Assembly (NCBI RefSeq): GCF_001592935.1
Contig: NZ_LRDB01000011.1
Span: forward strand, 1 to 49,926
Reading direction: 5' to 3'
Source of the DNA: Roseivirga echinicomitans
GTDB lineage: Bacteria; Bacteroidota; Bacteroidia; Cytophagales; Cyclobacteriaceae
DNA length: 49,926 nucleotides
Positions 1-9,252 of the stretch are shown here, piece by piece (the stretch's first letter is position 1; every line of letters starts with the position of its first letter). Position numbers and translations under genes: made by a program. The notes beneath the pieces were generated by a model, which saw nothing but the letters and a program-made list of their open reading frames with translations, was not told where the DNA came from and did no database searches.

Positions 1-321
1 TTTTCCTGAGGTACGAAGGATCTAGAATAATGCTAGCGATTAGTTCCTTTGCTTCTCATCCGCTAAAGCTTCTGCGAACGCGGTTCACTCAGGATGAAAA
101 GCATTGTGCATATAAAATCAGATTCGAATAAGTAAATGACGCACTAAATTGAATTATAAGGCATAACCTTCAACGCTAAGTCATGCTGTAAGTTCCGAAG
201 TCTCGGAATTTTCAGAAACACAAATAATTGATTTGAAGTCTAACACCCAAACCCTTTTCCTTTCCTGAGGCACGAAGGATCTAAAAAACATATACAGATT
301 AATCAAACGAGGAACTAACAA
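1..321. repeat. Left-edge intergenic repeat remnants
   Basis: No credible gene is visible here. A 19-nt unit, CCTGAGGYACGAAGGATCT, occurs at 5-23 and again at 264-282. It resembles the reverse complement of the right arm of the palindrome family at 14.3, 15.5 and 18.6 kb. A 16-bp palindrome TTCCGAAGTCTCGGAA lies at 193-208 and belongs to the same palindrome class as those at 14649, 17489, 20331, 21355 and 21391. TCCTGAG near base 4 pairs with CTCAGGA near base 89. The element probably continues past the window edge. Confidence 0.6.
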
Positions 322-1317
322 CTACCCCTCAGAAGCTTCCTTCACCATATTCTTGCTGCCTATAAAAAACGGCACCCTTTGGTGAAGCGAAGTCGGTTGA
401 ATTTCCATAATTCGTTGTTTGCCATCGGTGGCTAAGCCTCCAGCTTGCTCAGCAATCATGGCTAAACAGTTGCACTCATACATCAAACGTAATTTACCGT
501 TAGGTGCTTTGGCGGTAGATGGGTAAAAATAAATCCCGCCTTTCAATAAATTCCTGTGGAAGTCGGCCACTAAAGAACCGATATAACGTGCAGAGTAACC
601 TCTGTCCTTACACTTATCAATGTAATCCGTAACTGACTGCGGAAAGCTTTTAGAACCACCTTCATTCACAGAGTAAATAGTGCCGTCCTCAGGCATTTTC
701 ATGTTTTGATGCGACAGTAAATATTCACCCAAAGAAGGTTCATAAGTAAAGCCGTTCACACCTTTACCTGTCGTATACACAAACATGGTAGACGAACCAT
801 ACAAAATATATCCCGCAGCAATCTGAGCAGTGCCCGGCTGCAATACATCCTCCATTGTTACGGGGCTACCCACTGGTGAAACCCTTCTGTAAATCGAAAA
901 GATAGTTCCTACCGAAACGTTTACATCAATGTTTGAAGAACCATCTAACGGATCCATAGCAATGATATATTTTGCGCTAGGCGTATTTAGGTCAATTATG
1001 TCTTCATTTTCCTCAGAAATGATGGCCGCTACTTCCCCACCCTTTTGCAAAGCACGTGTAAAACGAATATTTGCAGCCACATCTAAATTTTGCTGCGCTT
1101 CGCCTTGAACATTATCTGCACCATAAGCGCCAGTAATATCGGCCAAACCAGCACGGTTGATTTCTCGGTTCACCACCTTGCCCGCATAGGCTAAGTCCCT
1201 GATCAGTTGTGATAATTCACCCGAAGCAAAAGGAAATGACTCCTGATTCTTCATGATAAAACGATCGAGGTTGGTACCTACTGGAAGTGCGATTCGGGAA
1301 TTTTCAGCTTTAGACAT
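322..1317 (-). CDS. fbp: Fructose-1,6-bisphosphatase class I
   Basis: Hydrolyses fructose-1,6-bisphosphate to fructose-6-phosphate in gluconeogenesis, in the cytoplasm. The metal and substrate motifs are present: SEENE (about residues 101-105) and MDPLDGSSN (about 121-129), followed by the conserved [12 protein letters not shown] stretch and a C-terminal [16 protein letters not shown] helix. The length of 331 aa is normal for the class I family. I start at the ATG at 1317 (MSKAENS) and not at the TTG at 1326, because the upstream residues are not typical. It is divergent from the aspartate kinase, so the two promoters must share the short gap between them. A box TATTGTTG (one mismatch to TAnnTTTG) ends 3 nt before the ATG. 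Confidence 0.96.
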   Translation of the reverse strand: MSKAENSRIALPVGTNLDRFIMKNQESFPFASGELSQLIRDLAYAGKVVNREINRAGLADITGAYGADNVQGEAQQNLDVAANIRFTRALQKGGEVAAIISEENEDIIDLNTPSAKYIIAMDPLDGSSNIDVNVSVGTIFSIYRRVSPVGSPVTMEDVLQPGTAQIAAGYILYGSSTMFVYTTGKGVNGFTYEPSLGEYLLSHQNMKMPEDGTIYSVNEGGSKSFPQSVTDYIDKCKDRGYSARYIGSLVADFHRNLLKGGIYFYPSTAKAPNGKLRLMYECNCLAMIAEQAGGLATDGKQRIMEIQPTSLHQRVPFFIGSKNMVKEASEG

Positions 1318-1355
1318 GTGCAACAATAATTTTAATCTCAGAAAACGTTGATAAC

Positions 1356-2651
1356 TTGCAGCGCGAAATTAACAAAAATAACTCACGAGCATTGAAAGTA
1401 TTTAAGTTTGGAGGCGCATCTGTTAAAGATGCCGATTCGGTAAAAAATATGACTTCTATAATTGAAGCCAATATTTCGGATCAATTAGTGGTCATTGTCT
1501 CTGCCATGGGCAAAATGACCAATGCCTTTGAGGCTGTTCTCCAAAAATTGATTGACGAAGAAGATCATACTGAAGCACTTCAGTACATCAAAGATTTCCA
1601 CTTTGGGATTATCTCTGACCTTGGTTTGTCAGGGAACCAACAACTCCACCAAGAAATCAATACTGATTTTGAAACGATTGACAATGAGCTGGCTCGCTTT
1701 AGCTCTTCTATGGGCTATGATTTTATCTATGACCAAACCGTTTCTTTCGGTGAAATATTCTCTTCTCGAATAGTAGCTGCCTATTTAGGTACCCGCCAGA
1801 TCAAAACCACATGGTTGGATGCGCGTAAAATGGTAAAAACCGATAACATTCACAGACAAGCCCTTGTAGATTGGGGTGCCACTCAGAACATTATTCGTTC
1901 GCAAGTGTCGCAACACACAGACAGTAGCGTAGTGCTTACTCAAGGTTTTATTGGTTCGAACGCCAAGTTCAATACCACCACTTTAGGGCGAGAAGGAAGT
2001 GATTTTAGTGCGGCAATTTTTGCTACTTCGCTAAATGCTGAGTCGGTTACTATATGGAAGGATGTACCGGGCGTACTCAATGCCGACCCAAAGAAATTTC
2101 CAGACACTGTATTGTTTGACCAGTTGCCTTACAAAGAGGCCGCTGAAATGACTTACTATGGTGCTTCTGTTATTCACCCGAAAACCATAAAGCCACTAGC
2201 ACAAAAAGGGATTCCGCTGTACGTGAAGTCCTTCGAAAACCCCCACGCGAATGGAACACTCATTAACGAATGTGTTATCCCAAATTTGGCGCCAGCCATT
2301 ATTCATAAAGGGAAACAGACGGTTATTTCGTTCAAAATCAGTGACTTCTCTTTCATCAACGAGCAGCACATTCATTTGATTTTTGAACACATCAACAGAA
2401 ATCACCTGACGATTAATTTGATGCAAAATTCGGCCATCTCATTTACCATCTGCATTGACGACAACCCTATAAAAAGGGAGCAGCTTAGAATGGCCTTGAA
2501 AGATGATTTCTTGATCTATTATAATGAAGGCCTAGAAATGATTACGATCAAAAATTATAATCAAGCCACAATAGACTCCTTGATGTGGGGCAAACAAATC
2601 ATTATTGAGCAAAGAAGTAGGAACAACTTCCAGATGGTTTATAAATTCTAA
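1356..2651 (+). CDS. lysC: Aspartate kinase (monofunctional)
   Basis: Phosphorylates aspartate, the first step toward lysine, threonine, methionine and diaminopimelate. The amino-acid kinase domain begins with KFGGAS (about residues 17-22) and contains the [13 protein letters not shown] substrate loop and VPGVLNADP. The C-terminal part from about residue 310 looks like a divergent ACT region and may carry feedback control. No ATG precedes KFGGAS, so the start must be non-ATG: either TTG 1356 (as given) or TTG 1392, which would begin directly with LKVFKFGG and resembles the common family start. About 430 aa is in the usual range for a single-function enzyme; no homoserine dehydrogenase domain is fused. 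Confidence 0.93.
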   Translation: MQREINKNNSRALKVFKFGGASVKDADSVKNMTSIIEANISDQLVVIVSAMGKMTNAFEAVLQKLIDEEDHTEALQYIKDFHFGIISDLGLSGNQQLHQEINTDFETIDNELARFSSSMGYDFIYDQTVSFGEIFSSRIVAAYLGTRQIKTTWLDARKMVKTDNIHRQALVDWGATQNIIRSQVSQHTDSSVVLTQGFIGSNAKFNTTTLGREGSDFSAAIFATSLNAESVTIWKDVPGVLNADPKKFPDTVLFDQLPYKEAAEMTYYGASVIHPKTIKPLAQKGIPLYVKSFENPHANGTLINECVIPNLAPAIIHKGKQTVISFKISDFSFINEQHIHLIFEHINRNHLTINLMQNSAISFTICIDDNPIKREQLRMALKDDFLIYYNEGLEMITIKNYNQATIDSLMWGKQIIIEQRSRNNFQMVYKF

Positions 2652-2699
2652 AGCTTTTGTCATTAGAGTCGCACCACCTCCACCCGCTAATTTGAAATT

Positions 2700-3443
2700 G
2701 TGTTTTCAGTATTAACATTCACCGATTGGTCTGTGGTATTGGCCGCTGCATTTGTTTTAGGACTCTCCAAATCGGGTATCAAAGGCATTAGTGTCATTAT
2801 TGTTGCCCTATTGGTCTTTGTTTTTGATGCGAAAGCCTCCACAGGAATTTTAATTCCTATGCTTCTTGTAGGTGACATCTGTGCGGTGATCTATTACAAT
2901 AGACACGTTCAATGGAAATACCTGATCAGGCTACTCCCGTTTATGATGCTTGGTGTGGTTCTCGGTACTTTTGTAGGCAAGGGAATGGACGAGGAGTCGT
3001 TCAGAAAAAGCATGGCCATTGTTATTTTTATTTCTGTGGTCGTCATGTTTTGGTGGGACAGGCGGAAATCCAAAGCTGTCCCCAAACACATTGGTTTTGC
3101 AGGGTTGATGGGCTTAACCGCGGGTTTTACTTCCATGGTGGGCAATTTAGCTGGTTCGTTCTCCAATATCTTCTTCTTGGCCATGCGCCTCCCCAAAGAC
3201 GCCTTTATTGGCACTACCGCTTGGCTCTTTCTGATCATCAACCTTTTTAAAGTACCCTTTCATGTATTTAGTTGGGGCACCATTACTTGGGAAACCCTCA
3301 AAATAAATTTAGTGGCCATACCCGTCATTCTCTTAGGCCTTTTTATCGGAGTAAGACTACTCAAAAAAGTCAACGATAAGCTTTTTAGGCAATTCATTTT
3401 GGTGATGACCGCCATTGGTGCGATTCTCATCTACTTTACCTAA
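2700..3443 (+). CDS. TauE/SafE (TSUP) family membrane permease
   Basis: Predicted inner-membrane transporter of the sulfite-exporter TauE/SafE family, which moves small anions or organosulfur compounds; the substrate cannot be read from sequence. About eight hydrophobic helices fill the 247 aa. The family-typical first motif AAAFVLGLSKSGIKG (near residues 15-29) and its internal repeat GLMGLTAGFTSMVGNLAG (near 138-155) are both present. The start is GTG at 2700; the next in-frame ATG would remove the first helices. It lies 48 bp after the aspartate kinase on the same strand, so co-transcription is possible, but there is no obvious functional link. Confidence 0.88.
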   Translation: MFSVLTFTDWSVVLAAAFVLGLSKSGIKGISVIIVALLVFVFDAKASTGILIPMLLVGDICAVIYYNRHVQWKYLIRLLPFMMLGVVLGTFVGKGMDEESFRKSMAIVIFISVVVMFWWDRRKSKAVPKHIGFAGLMGLTAGFTSMVGNLAGSFSNIFFLAMRLPKDAFIGTTAWLFLIINLFKVPFHVFSWGTITWETLKINLVAIPVILLGLFIGVRLLKKVNDKLFRQFILVMTAIGAILIYFT

Positions 3444-3532
3444 ACCGATTTTAAATCCGGTCACTTTCAAGTCTAACCAAGCGTACTTTCTAAGATAGTG
3501 TTATATTAGGTTTCCTTAAACCATTGACTATC

Positions 3533-6298
3533 ATGCGAAAACACCATTACTTACTGATCTGCCTTATTTTTTTAATGAGCAGTCCCGCGCTGTTTGCCCA
3601 GAAGATTGATAAAGAGTACAACAAGAAAATAAAGGAATACACTACTGATCCGCGCTTTTTACCGGCTTCGGTACTTAATCTAGTAGACGATCCTAATGTA
3701 CCTTCCCCCAGAAAATATTTTGGACAAATTATAGGTGCACCGGGCGTAATGCACCGCACTTCCGAGATTTACGCTTACTACCAAGAATTGGCCAAAGCCT
3801 CTCCCTTCATTAAAGTGGAACAGATTGGCACTACGGAAGAAGGTCGCGCCATCAATTTAGTCGTGATTGGGAATGATGAATCCATGAATCGAATCGATCA
3901 TTACAAACAGCAACTTGCCAAACTTTCTGACCCTAGAAAAATATCTAGCGCTGAAGCGGATAAAATCATCACCGACACTAAGCCCATCTTTTACCTCAAC
4001 GGGGGATTGCATTCTACCGAAATGGGCTCTCCAGAAATGTTGATGGAACTGGCCTACCGCCTAATTACGGATCAATCCGAAGACATCAAGAACATTCGAG
4101 AAAATGTAATTGTGCTGATTAACCCTACTTCGGAACCCGATGGGCGAGACAAGCAAGTAGATTGGTATTACCGCTATACCAAATCCAGAACAGAATATGA
4201 TGATGGTTTCCCGAGAAGCACGCCTTATTGGGGCAAATACGTTTTCCACGACAATAACAGAGATGGACTTCAGGTATCACAAGAACTTTCCAAAGCCATT
4301 TTCAAAGCCTATTTCGATTGGCACCCGACCGTCATGTTGGATTTACATGAATCTGTGCCCTTACTTTATATCTCCACGGGAACAGGCCCTTACAATGACA
4401 ATATGGATCCTATTGCGATTGGAGAATGGCAGGTCATGGCCAATCATGACATTACCACCCTAGCCTCGCAAGGATTGCCGGGCACTTTTACTTGGGCCTT
4501 CTTTGACGGTTGGTGGCCGGGATATGCCATGTGGGTAGCGAACAACCACAACAGTATCGGACGTTTTTACGAGACTTTCGGGAATGCTGGAGCAAATACT
4601 TACCTCCGAGACTTATCTAGACAGAGCTACGCTGGCGACCCCGCCACAAGCCGCGAATGGTACCGCCCGGCCCCTCCTACCGAATTGATCAACTGGTCTT
4701 CAAGAAACAACACCAACTACATGCAGGCAGGTGTATTGGCTTCCCTTACCTATACTGCCGACAATCAGAAGCTATTGTTGCGCAACTTCTACCAAAAAGG
4801 AGTGAATAGCATTAAAAGAGGCGTAGAAGAAAACCCTAAAGCCTTCGTGATTCCTAAAGAACAAAGAGACCCAGCGATGGCGGCTTATTTGGTGAATCAA
4901 TTACGGGTGCAGGGCATCGAAGTGCATAAAGCAAATTCAGGATCGAATGCAGGCGATTATGTGGTGTTTCTTGATCAGCCTTACAGAAACCTAGCGGTTA
5001 CCTTGTTGGCGCAGCAGAACTATCCAAAAGATGCCAAGTTCCCTCCTTACGATGACATAGCTTGGAGCTTGGATTATATCTACGGGGTGGATGTGAAAAA
5101 AGAAGACACCGTTAAGTTCCAAAAGCGTAATATGAGCTTAGTAACTAGCGATGTGAAATACGTGGGCAATGTTGAAGGAAGCGGAAACAGTTATGTACTG
5201 AATTACAAAGCACAAAACACCGTTTTATCGGCCATGTACTGGATTAAATCTGAGAATAAAAAGGCGAAAATCAGTGTACTGGACGAACAACAAATAATCA
5301 ATGGAGATACACTTCAGGTCGGTTCTGTTATTTTCAAAGACATCACCAAAGCACAAGCAGACCAAATGGGAAAAGATTTCGGCTTTGACCTAAAAGCGGC
5401 TTCTCCCAATGGAATACAGCATGAAGTAAGCCCACCAAAAGTAGCCATCTACCACAGCTGGTTCAGTACGCAAGATGAGGGTTGGTCCAGGTATACCTTC
5501 GAGCAACGAAAACTTCCTTATACTTCAATTGATAAAGACGACTTAAAGTCGGGTAAATTGAGAGAGAAGTTTGATGTGATTCTTGTACCTAGAATGCGTG
5601 GTTCAGTTAGTGATTTTATTTATGGTGTAGATTCTAAATTAGGCCCAATGCCTTTCACCAAAACGGCTGAGTTTCCTTCGCATGGAACACCAGACGCAAC
5701 TACTGATATGACAGGTGGGCCTGGCATGGATGGCATGAATGAACTAAAGAAATTCGTAGATGCAGGTGGCGTACTGGTTACGCTCGATAACTCTACTACC
5801 ATGGCTGCAGAAACGGGTATCGCCAGAGAGTTAAAGCCTTACAATGCCTCTGGCCTTTTCCACCCCGGTTCGGTCGTGACCACCAAAACAAGAAGAACGG
5901 ATAGCCCTATCATGTACGGATACCCTGAAATCTCTCATATTTTTAGAGGCAATGGCCCATTGTATCAAGTGGATAAATACAACAGGGACATGATAGTGAT
6001 GCAATACGGCACGAAGCCTCTAAAGGATGAAATTGATTACACAGGCCCAGTAATGGGAATGCCAGACAGAAAAGTGGAAGCACCAAAGAAAGACGACACC
6101 AAAGCCCCACCTTATGTGCTTTCAGGAATGGTGCGCAATGAGCAAACGATCATCGGTCATGGCGGCATCTTCAATGTACCGCAGGGTAACGGTCGTATTA
6201 TCGCCTTTACTTTCGATCCGCTGCATCGCTATTTGAACCACCACGATGCGCCTTTGGTCTGGAACGTTTTGATCAATTGGAATCACTTAGGAAATTGA
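3533..6298 (+). CDS. Secreted M14-family zinc carboxypeptidase, large form
   Basis: Predicted exported metallopeptidase. A signal peptide ending SPALFAQ is followed by an M14 domain: zinc ligands in LHSTE (His160, Glu163) and LDLHES (His272), and a plausible catalytic Glu in RFYETFG (Glu347). The remaining roughly 550 residues form a large C-terminal region, part of which resembles a class I glutamine-amidotransferase-like/ThuA-type alpha-beta fold (VAIYHSWF near 640, then a glycine-rich GGVLVTLDN segment). This large-format M14 protein recurs in Bacteroidota and acts in the periplasm or outside the cell on peptides. The start is the ATG at 3533; a TTG 9 bp upstream is less likely. A strong bidirectional hairpin follows the gene. 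Confidence 0.9.
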   Translation: MRKHHYLLICLIFLMSSPALFAQKIDKEYNKKIKEYTTDPRFLPASVLNLVDDPNVPSPRKYFGQIIGAPGVMHRTSEIYAYYQELAKASPFIKVEQIGTTEEGRAINLVVIGNDESMNRIDHYKQQLAKLSDPRKISSAEADKIITDTKPIFYLNGGLHSTEMGSPEMLMELAYRLITDQSEDIKNIRENVIVLINPTSEPDGRDKQVDWYYRYTKSRTEYDDGFPRSTPYWGKYVFHDNNRDGLQVSQELSKAIFKAYFDWHPTVMLDLHESVPLLYISTGTGPYNDNMDPIAIGEWQVMANHDITTLASQGLPGTFTWAFFDGWWPGYAMWVANNHNSIGRFYETFGNAGANTYLRDLSRQSYAGDPATSREWYRPAPPTELINWSSRNNTNYMQAGVLASLTYTADNQKLLLRNFYQKGVNSIKRGVEENPKAFVIPKEQRDPAMAAYLVNQLRVQGIEVHKANSGSNAGDYVVFLDQPYRNLAVTLLAQQNYPKDAKFPPYDDIAWSLDYIYGVDVKKEDTVKFQKRNMSLVTSDVKYVGNVEGSGNSYVLNYKAQNTVLSAMYWIKSENKKAKISVLDEQQIINGDTLQVGSVIFKDITKAQADQMGKDFGFDLKAASPNGIQHEVSPPKVAIYHSWFSTQDEGWSRYTFEQRKLPYTSIDKDDLKSGKLREKFDVILVPRMRGSVSDFIYGVDSKLGPMPFTKTAEFPSHGTPDATTDMTGGPGMDGMNELKKFVDAGGVLVTLDNSTTMAAETGIARELKPYNASGLFHPGSVVTTKTRRTDSPIMYGYPEISHIFRGNGPLYQVDKYNRDMIVMQYGTKPLKDEIDYTGPVMGMPDRKVEAPKKDDTKAPPYVLSGMVRNEQTIIGHGGIFNVPQGNGRIIAFTFDPLHRYLNHHDAPLVWNVLINWNHLGN

Positions 6299-6309
6299 CC
6301 CATTGGATG

Positions 6310-6352
6310 AAAAAACCCTCCAAAAGCTTTTTGTTTTTGGAGGGTTTTCTTT
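6310..6352. terminator. Bidirectional rho-independent terminator
   Basis: A stem with arms AACCCTCCAAAA and TTTTGGAGGGTT encloses a short loop and is followed by a T-rich run, with A-rich sequence on the other side. It lies between the convergent M14 and phosphodiesterase genes and can serve both. The stem sequence is the same as the ends of the 80-bp elements at 7294 and 12400. Confidence 0.85.
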
Positions 6353-6372
6353 TGCCTATAAAGCTATATAGC

Positions 6373-7170
6373 TTAATTATCAGGCAGCAATTCCAACACC
6401 ACTAAAACGGGCCTATGGTCGGAAGCTACACGCTCATCAATGACGCGTTTCTCTAAAACCCTCCACCGATTAGCAGGGCGAAAAAGTACATAATCAATCT
6501 TCTTGATGGGTTCGTCTGAAGGAAAGGTGAATACATTATCGGCAAATGAGCGCTCCCAATCCTTAAAAAGCAATTGCATGGCCCTGTTTTCAGGGGTTTC
6601 ATTTAAGTCGCCCACCAATATGGTCGGCACATCATCTCTTTTCAATACCCTATTTACTTCTTCGGCTTGAATAAAGCGGTTATGGCCGTCCGCTTCATGA
6701 TCTAAGTGAGTACCTACAAAACGAATGGTGTCGCCACTTTTGATCACCACATTCACCTCGGCTGCAGCCCTTGGTTCTTTTCCTTCGGTATAAGGCAAAG
6801 GGTGGTTTGTGGTGGTCAGGAAAGTGTATTTTGAAAGAATGCCTTCTCCATATTCTCCGTCATCATAATACATGGCCCGAGCAAAAAGTGGCGACAGACC
6901 TGTGCGGATGCCCAATTCGGTTACCAAATCGTATTTTTTAGAGCGGTTGGTTTTGTAATCCACTTCCTGAAGTGCCACCAAGTCTGGCTTTTCCTTACTA
7001 ATCACCGAGGCGATTAGGTCTAAATCAAAGTCGCCTTTCAGCGTTTTTCCGTGCAGGATATTGTAAGTCAATACCCGTACAATTCTGGAAGAATCTGGGG
7101 TTTGGGCCGAAAGTTGACTCCCAAGCAGAAGGGTCACGAATAGAAAACTGAGGCTTCGAAAGTAGTTCAT
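6373..7170 (-). CDS. Exported endonuclease/exonuclease/phosphatase (EEP) family protein
   Basis: A metal-dependent phosphodiesterase of the EEP (DNase I/sphingomyelinase-like) fold. All core motifs are visible: LTYNILHG (Asn37), LQEVD (Glu69), GTHLDHEADGHN, VGDLNETPEN, IDYVLF and the terminal SDHRPV. The N-terminus is a signal peptide ending QLSAQ, so it acts in the periplasm or outside. Secreted members hydrolyse nucleic acids, phospholipids or inositol phosphates; the substrate cannot be chosen here. 265 aa is normal. It stands alone on the minus strand; the 80-bp inverted-end element and its T-run separate it from the upstream DUF5777 operon, suggesting its own transcript. Confidence 0.93.
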   Translation of the reverse strand: MNYFRSLSFLFVTLLLGSQLSAQTPDSSRIVRVLTYNILHGKTLKGDFDLDLIASVISKEKPDLVALQEVDYKTNRSKKYDLVTELGIRTGLSPLFARAMYYDDGEYGEGILSKYTFLTTTNHPLPYTEGKEPRAAAEVNVVIKSGDTIRFVGTHLDHEADGHNRFIQAEEVNRVLKRDDVPTILVGDLNETPENRAMQLLFKDWERSFADNVFTFPSDEPIKKIDYVLFRPANRWRVLEKRVIDERVASDHRPVLVVLELLPDN

Positions 7171-7293
7171 AATGAAATCTGGTTGATGAGTTCCTACGCT
7201 TAAAGGTATTCAGAAATGAATCCAAACACAGAAAATTATGAGCAAAAAAATCCACCAATTCAATTCACCTGAATTGAGCTTTAAAAATGGAAA

Positions 7294-7373
7294 AACCCTC
7301 CAAATGTTGATGCCCTTACACCATCAGGAGCAATAGATTCATCTGAAATTTATGTAAGAACTTTTGGAGGGTT
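7294..7373. repeat. 80-bp inverted-end element, copy 1
   Basis: Starts AACCCTCCAAATGTT and ends AACTTTTGGAGGGTT: a 15-bp inverted terminal pair with one mismatch. It is exactly as long as the copy at 12400-12479. The two share the first 18 bases (17/18) and last 19 bases (19/19) while their central 40 or so bases are unrelated. Read on the minus strand, it follows the DUF5777 gene and is followed by a run of five Ts, so it may act as a long-loop terminator there. Confidence 0.75.
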
Positions 7374-7387
7374 CCTTAACGGAGCCT

Positions 7388-8248
7388 TTAAAAAACACGG
7401 CTGATGTTAAAGCCAAAGTGAATATCTCCTTTGAAGAAATTGCCATCCGTTTCGGTAATAAAACCGCGCTCAACCATCGATCTTGAATTGGTGAAGTTCA
7501 AATGGAAAACATGGCCTCCAGTTTCAATTTCAATCCCAACCCCTAATGAGTCTTTATAACTCGCATCTAATTCTTCGGTAAGCCGATAGTAATATTCAGC
7601 ATTCAACGAAACTCGGGTATTCAATTTCATTCTTCCACCAATCCCCAAAGCAAGGATGTCATTTTCTTGATTCTCCAGCACCTTGTTCCGATGCACGTAA
7701 GTAGGAGCCAGTTGGAAGGAGAATTTATCGTTGAACTTACGGGCAATCAATACTTGATGCGTGTAAGAAACTTTCGAGTTGAAATCATCTTCTGTAAAAT
7801 CAGGATCTTTTAATGTGCGAATGGCCATGCTACTGAAAGCAGTGAGTGAAACAGGCATATTTTTCTCTCCTGTGGACTGCTTTAAAAGGCTGTACTTTAG
7901 AAAACCATCATACACTTTTTCGAAGGAGTTTCGGCCAATGCCTGCGGTCAGGTTATCGGTAATTCCATATTCCAGCGAAAAGCGAACATTGGCACCATCC
8001 AAACCAAAAAACTCATCAATCCCCGAATTAATTCTTCCAAAACGATGAGAAATTACGAATTCTAATTCACCCATTTTTCTGGTAACGATGGTATGGCCAC
8101 TGATCAAACGAGCGCCTTTAAAAATGGCCATGGTGGTATTCACCTCCTCGGTTTGTTCCGAATTCAGAATGTCCAAAAGGTCTTCTTGAGCCTTTAGATT
8201 AATTGAGGCCAAGGTGATGACAACAAGGAGTATATAGATTTTTCTCAT
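7388..8248 (-). CDS. DUF5777 family outer-membrane beta-barrel protein
   Basis: Predicted outer-membrane barrel. A signal peptide (MRKIYILL..., ending NLKAQ) is followed by alternating amphipathic strands, many ending in aromatic residues, with a final strand terminating in Phe (FGFNISRVF), the usual sorting signal. The family is defined in Bacteroidota and has no established biochemical role. The start is the ATG at 8248, 4 bp after the stop of the YceI gene; the longer reading frame from 8275 would overlap that gene and spoil the signal peptide. It is the last gene of a four-gene operon with a YceI protein, an OB-fold protein and a cytochrome-like lipoprotein. Confidence 0.85.
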   Translation of the reverse strand: MRKIYILLVVITLASINLKAQEDLLDILNSEQTEEVNTTMAIFKGARLISGHTIVTRKMGELEFVISHRFGRINSGIDEFFGLDGANVRFSLEYGITDNLTAGIGRNSFEKVYDGFLKYSLLKQSTGEKNMPVSLTAFSSMAIRTLKDPDFTEDDFNSKVSYTHQVLIARKFNDKFSFQLAPTYVHRNKVLENQENDILALGIGGRMKLNTRVSLNAEYYYRLTEELDASYKDSLGVGIEIETGGHVFHLNFTNSRSMVERGFITETDGNFFKGDIHFGFNISRVF

Positions 8249-8252
8249 GGGA

Positions 8253-8810
8253 TTACTTGTATGGTTCGTATTCAAAATTGGCAGTTACTTCAACCTGTTC
8301 GGCAATATTCTTCACCACTACATTGGGGATCTTGATCTTGTAATCTTTCACTGCCACAAAGAATTTCAATTCGCCAGAAAGCTTCCCTCCTTTTACTGTT
8401 AAGCTAGATTTCGTTTCAATGTCCTTAGTCACGCCATGGATATTCAGCTGCCCTTTCACGTCCAATTCATAAACACCATCGGTCATAGACTTCAGTCCTT
8501 CAGGTACGGAAAAAGTGCCCTTAAATGTAGATTTTGGATATCTATCTGATTCTAAATAGTTTTCATTGAAATGCTCCTGCATCAGCTTCTTTTCAAACTC
8601 AAAAGCTTTGATCAGTAAATCAACAGCCACCTGTCCATTAGAAAGATCTACAATGCTGAGTACCTTATTATTATTGGCTTCAATGTCTTCTAAAGGCGCG
8701 GCAGAAAAGAATTTGATATGGCCTGTTCTTGTTAAATATCGGTCTTGGGCCTGAAGCGCAACAGCATTCAAAAGCAAGACGATGGTTAGGGTTAATTTTA
8801 AGGTTTTCAT
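8253..8810 (-). CDS. YceI family periplasmic lipid-binding protein
   Basis: 185 aa with a signal peptide ending VALQAQ and a single YceI-like lipocalin-type barrel. Recognisable pieces are GHIKFFSAAPLEDIEA near the N-terminus, the NYLESDRYPKSTFKG segment (about residues 83-97) typical of YceI proteins, and the LNIHGVTKDIE strand. Characterised YceI proteins bind polyisoprenoid or quinone-like lipids in the periplasm. Its genes on either side encode an OB-fold protein (upstream) and a DUF5777 barrel (downstream, 4 bp away), so a shared envelope task with a lipophilic ligand is a reasonable inference. Confidence 0.92.
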   Translation of the reverse strand: MKTLKLTLTIVLLLNAVALQAQDRYLTRTGHIKFFSAAPLEDIEANNNKVLSIVDLSNGQVAVDLLIKAFEFEKKLMQEHFNENYLESDRYPKSTFKGTFSVPEGLKSMTDGVYELDVKGQLNIHGVTKDIETKSSLTVKGGKLSGELKFFVAVKDYKIKIPNVVVKNIAEQVEVTANFEYEPYK

Positions 8811-8819
8811 ATGGGTCGA

Positions 8820-9242
8820 CTATTTGGGTTCAATAATGATGGTGCGCTCTAACAAAACATCTAGCAACATTCCGATACATTCCCCACGCACAGTCAGGGT
8901 AGAATTGAGCTTGACATTATCTAAGGAATTATCTTCGTTGGATTCTAAAGTGCATTTCACCACCCCAAAACCTTCGGTTCTCAAGCTGATGCTGGGCTTA
9001 CTTTCTTCATCTAGCGTGATGGACTCCACCACACCCTTGACCTCTACTATTTTGTTCTGATACTTCGTGTTTGCGGCCGTTTCGTCCGTTTCATATTCTG
9101 AATAAAAATCAACCGCAGTGAGGCTATGTTCAGCTTTGAGATTCTTCATTTTGGCTGGCCCTTGGGTCATGCTGGCGTATATAAAATAACCAGTGGCCAA
9201 GGTCACCACGATGGTTAGGGCTATGAGTGATCGTTTTTTCAT
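8820..9242 (-). CDS. Membrane-anchored OB-fold (tRNA_anti-like) protein
   Basis: 140 aa. An N-terminal hydrophobic helix (IALTIVVTLATGYFIYA, about residues 6-22) is a signal anchor. The rest fits a small OB-fold of the tRNA_anti-like family: VDFYSEYETDETAANTKYQ, then KIVEVKGVVESI, a KPSISLRT strand, VKCTLE and LTVRGECIG. The arrangement, one helix plus a periplasmic OB domain, recalls the heme chaperone CcmE, but no CcmE-type heme-binding His motif is present. The start is the ATG at 9242 (MKKRSL); the track's upstream TTG would run into the previous gene. It sits 9 bp from the YceI gene and 10 bp from the cytochrome-like lipoprotein gene. Confidence 0.8.
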   Translation of the reverse strand: MKKRSLIALTIVVTLATGYFIYASMTQGPAKMKNLKAEHSLTAVDFYSEYETDETAANTKYQNKIVEVKGVVESITLDEESKPSISLRTEGFGVVKCTLESNEDNSLDNVKLNSTLTVRGECIGMLLDVLLERTIIIEPK

Positions 9243-9252
9243 GATTGTTTTC

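Noticed and set aside
2909-3250. Two overlapping frames of 110-112 codons inside the TauE/SafE-type gene
   Set aside because: They are shadows of the permease frame with unlikely protein composition and no family match.
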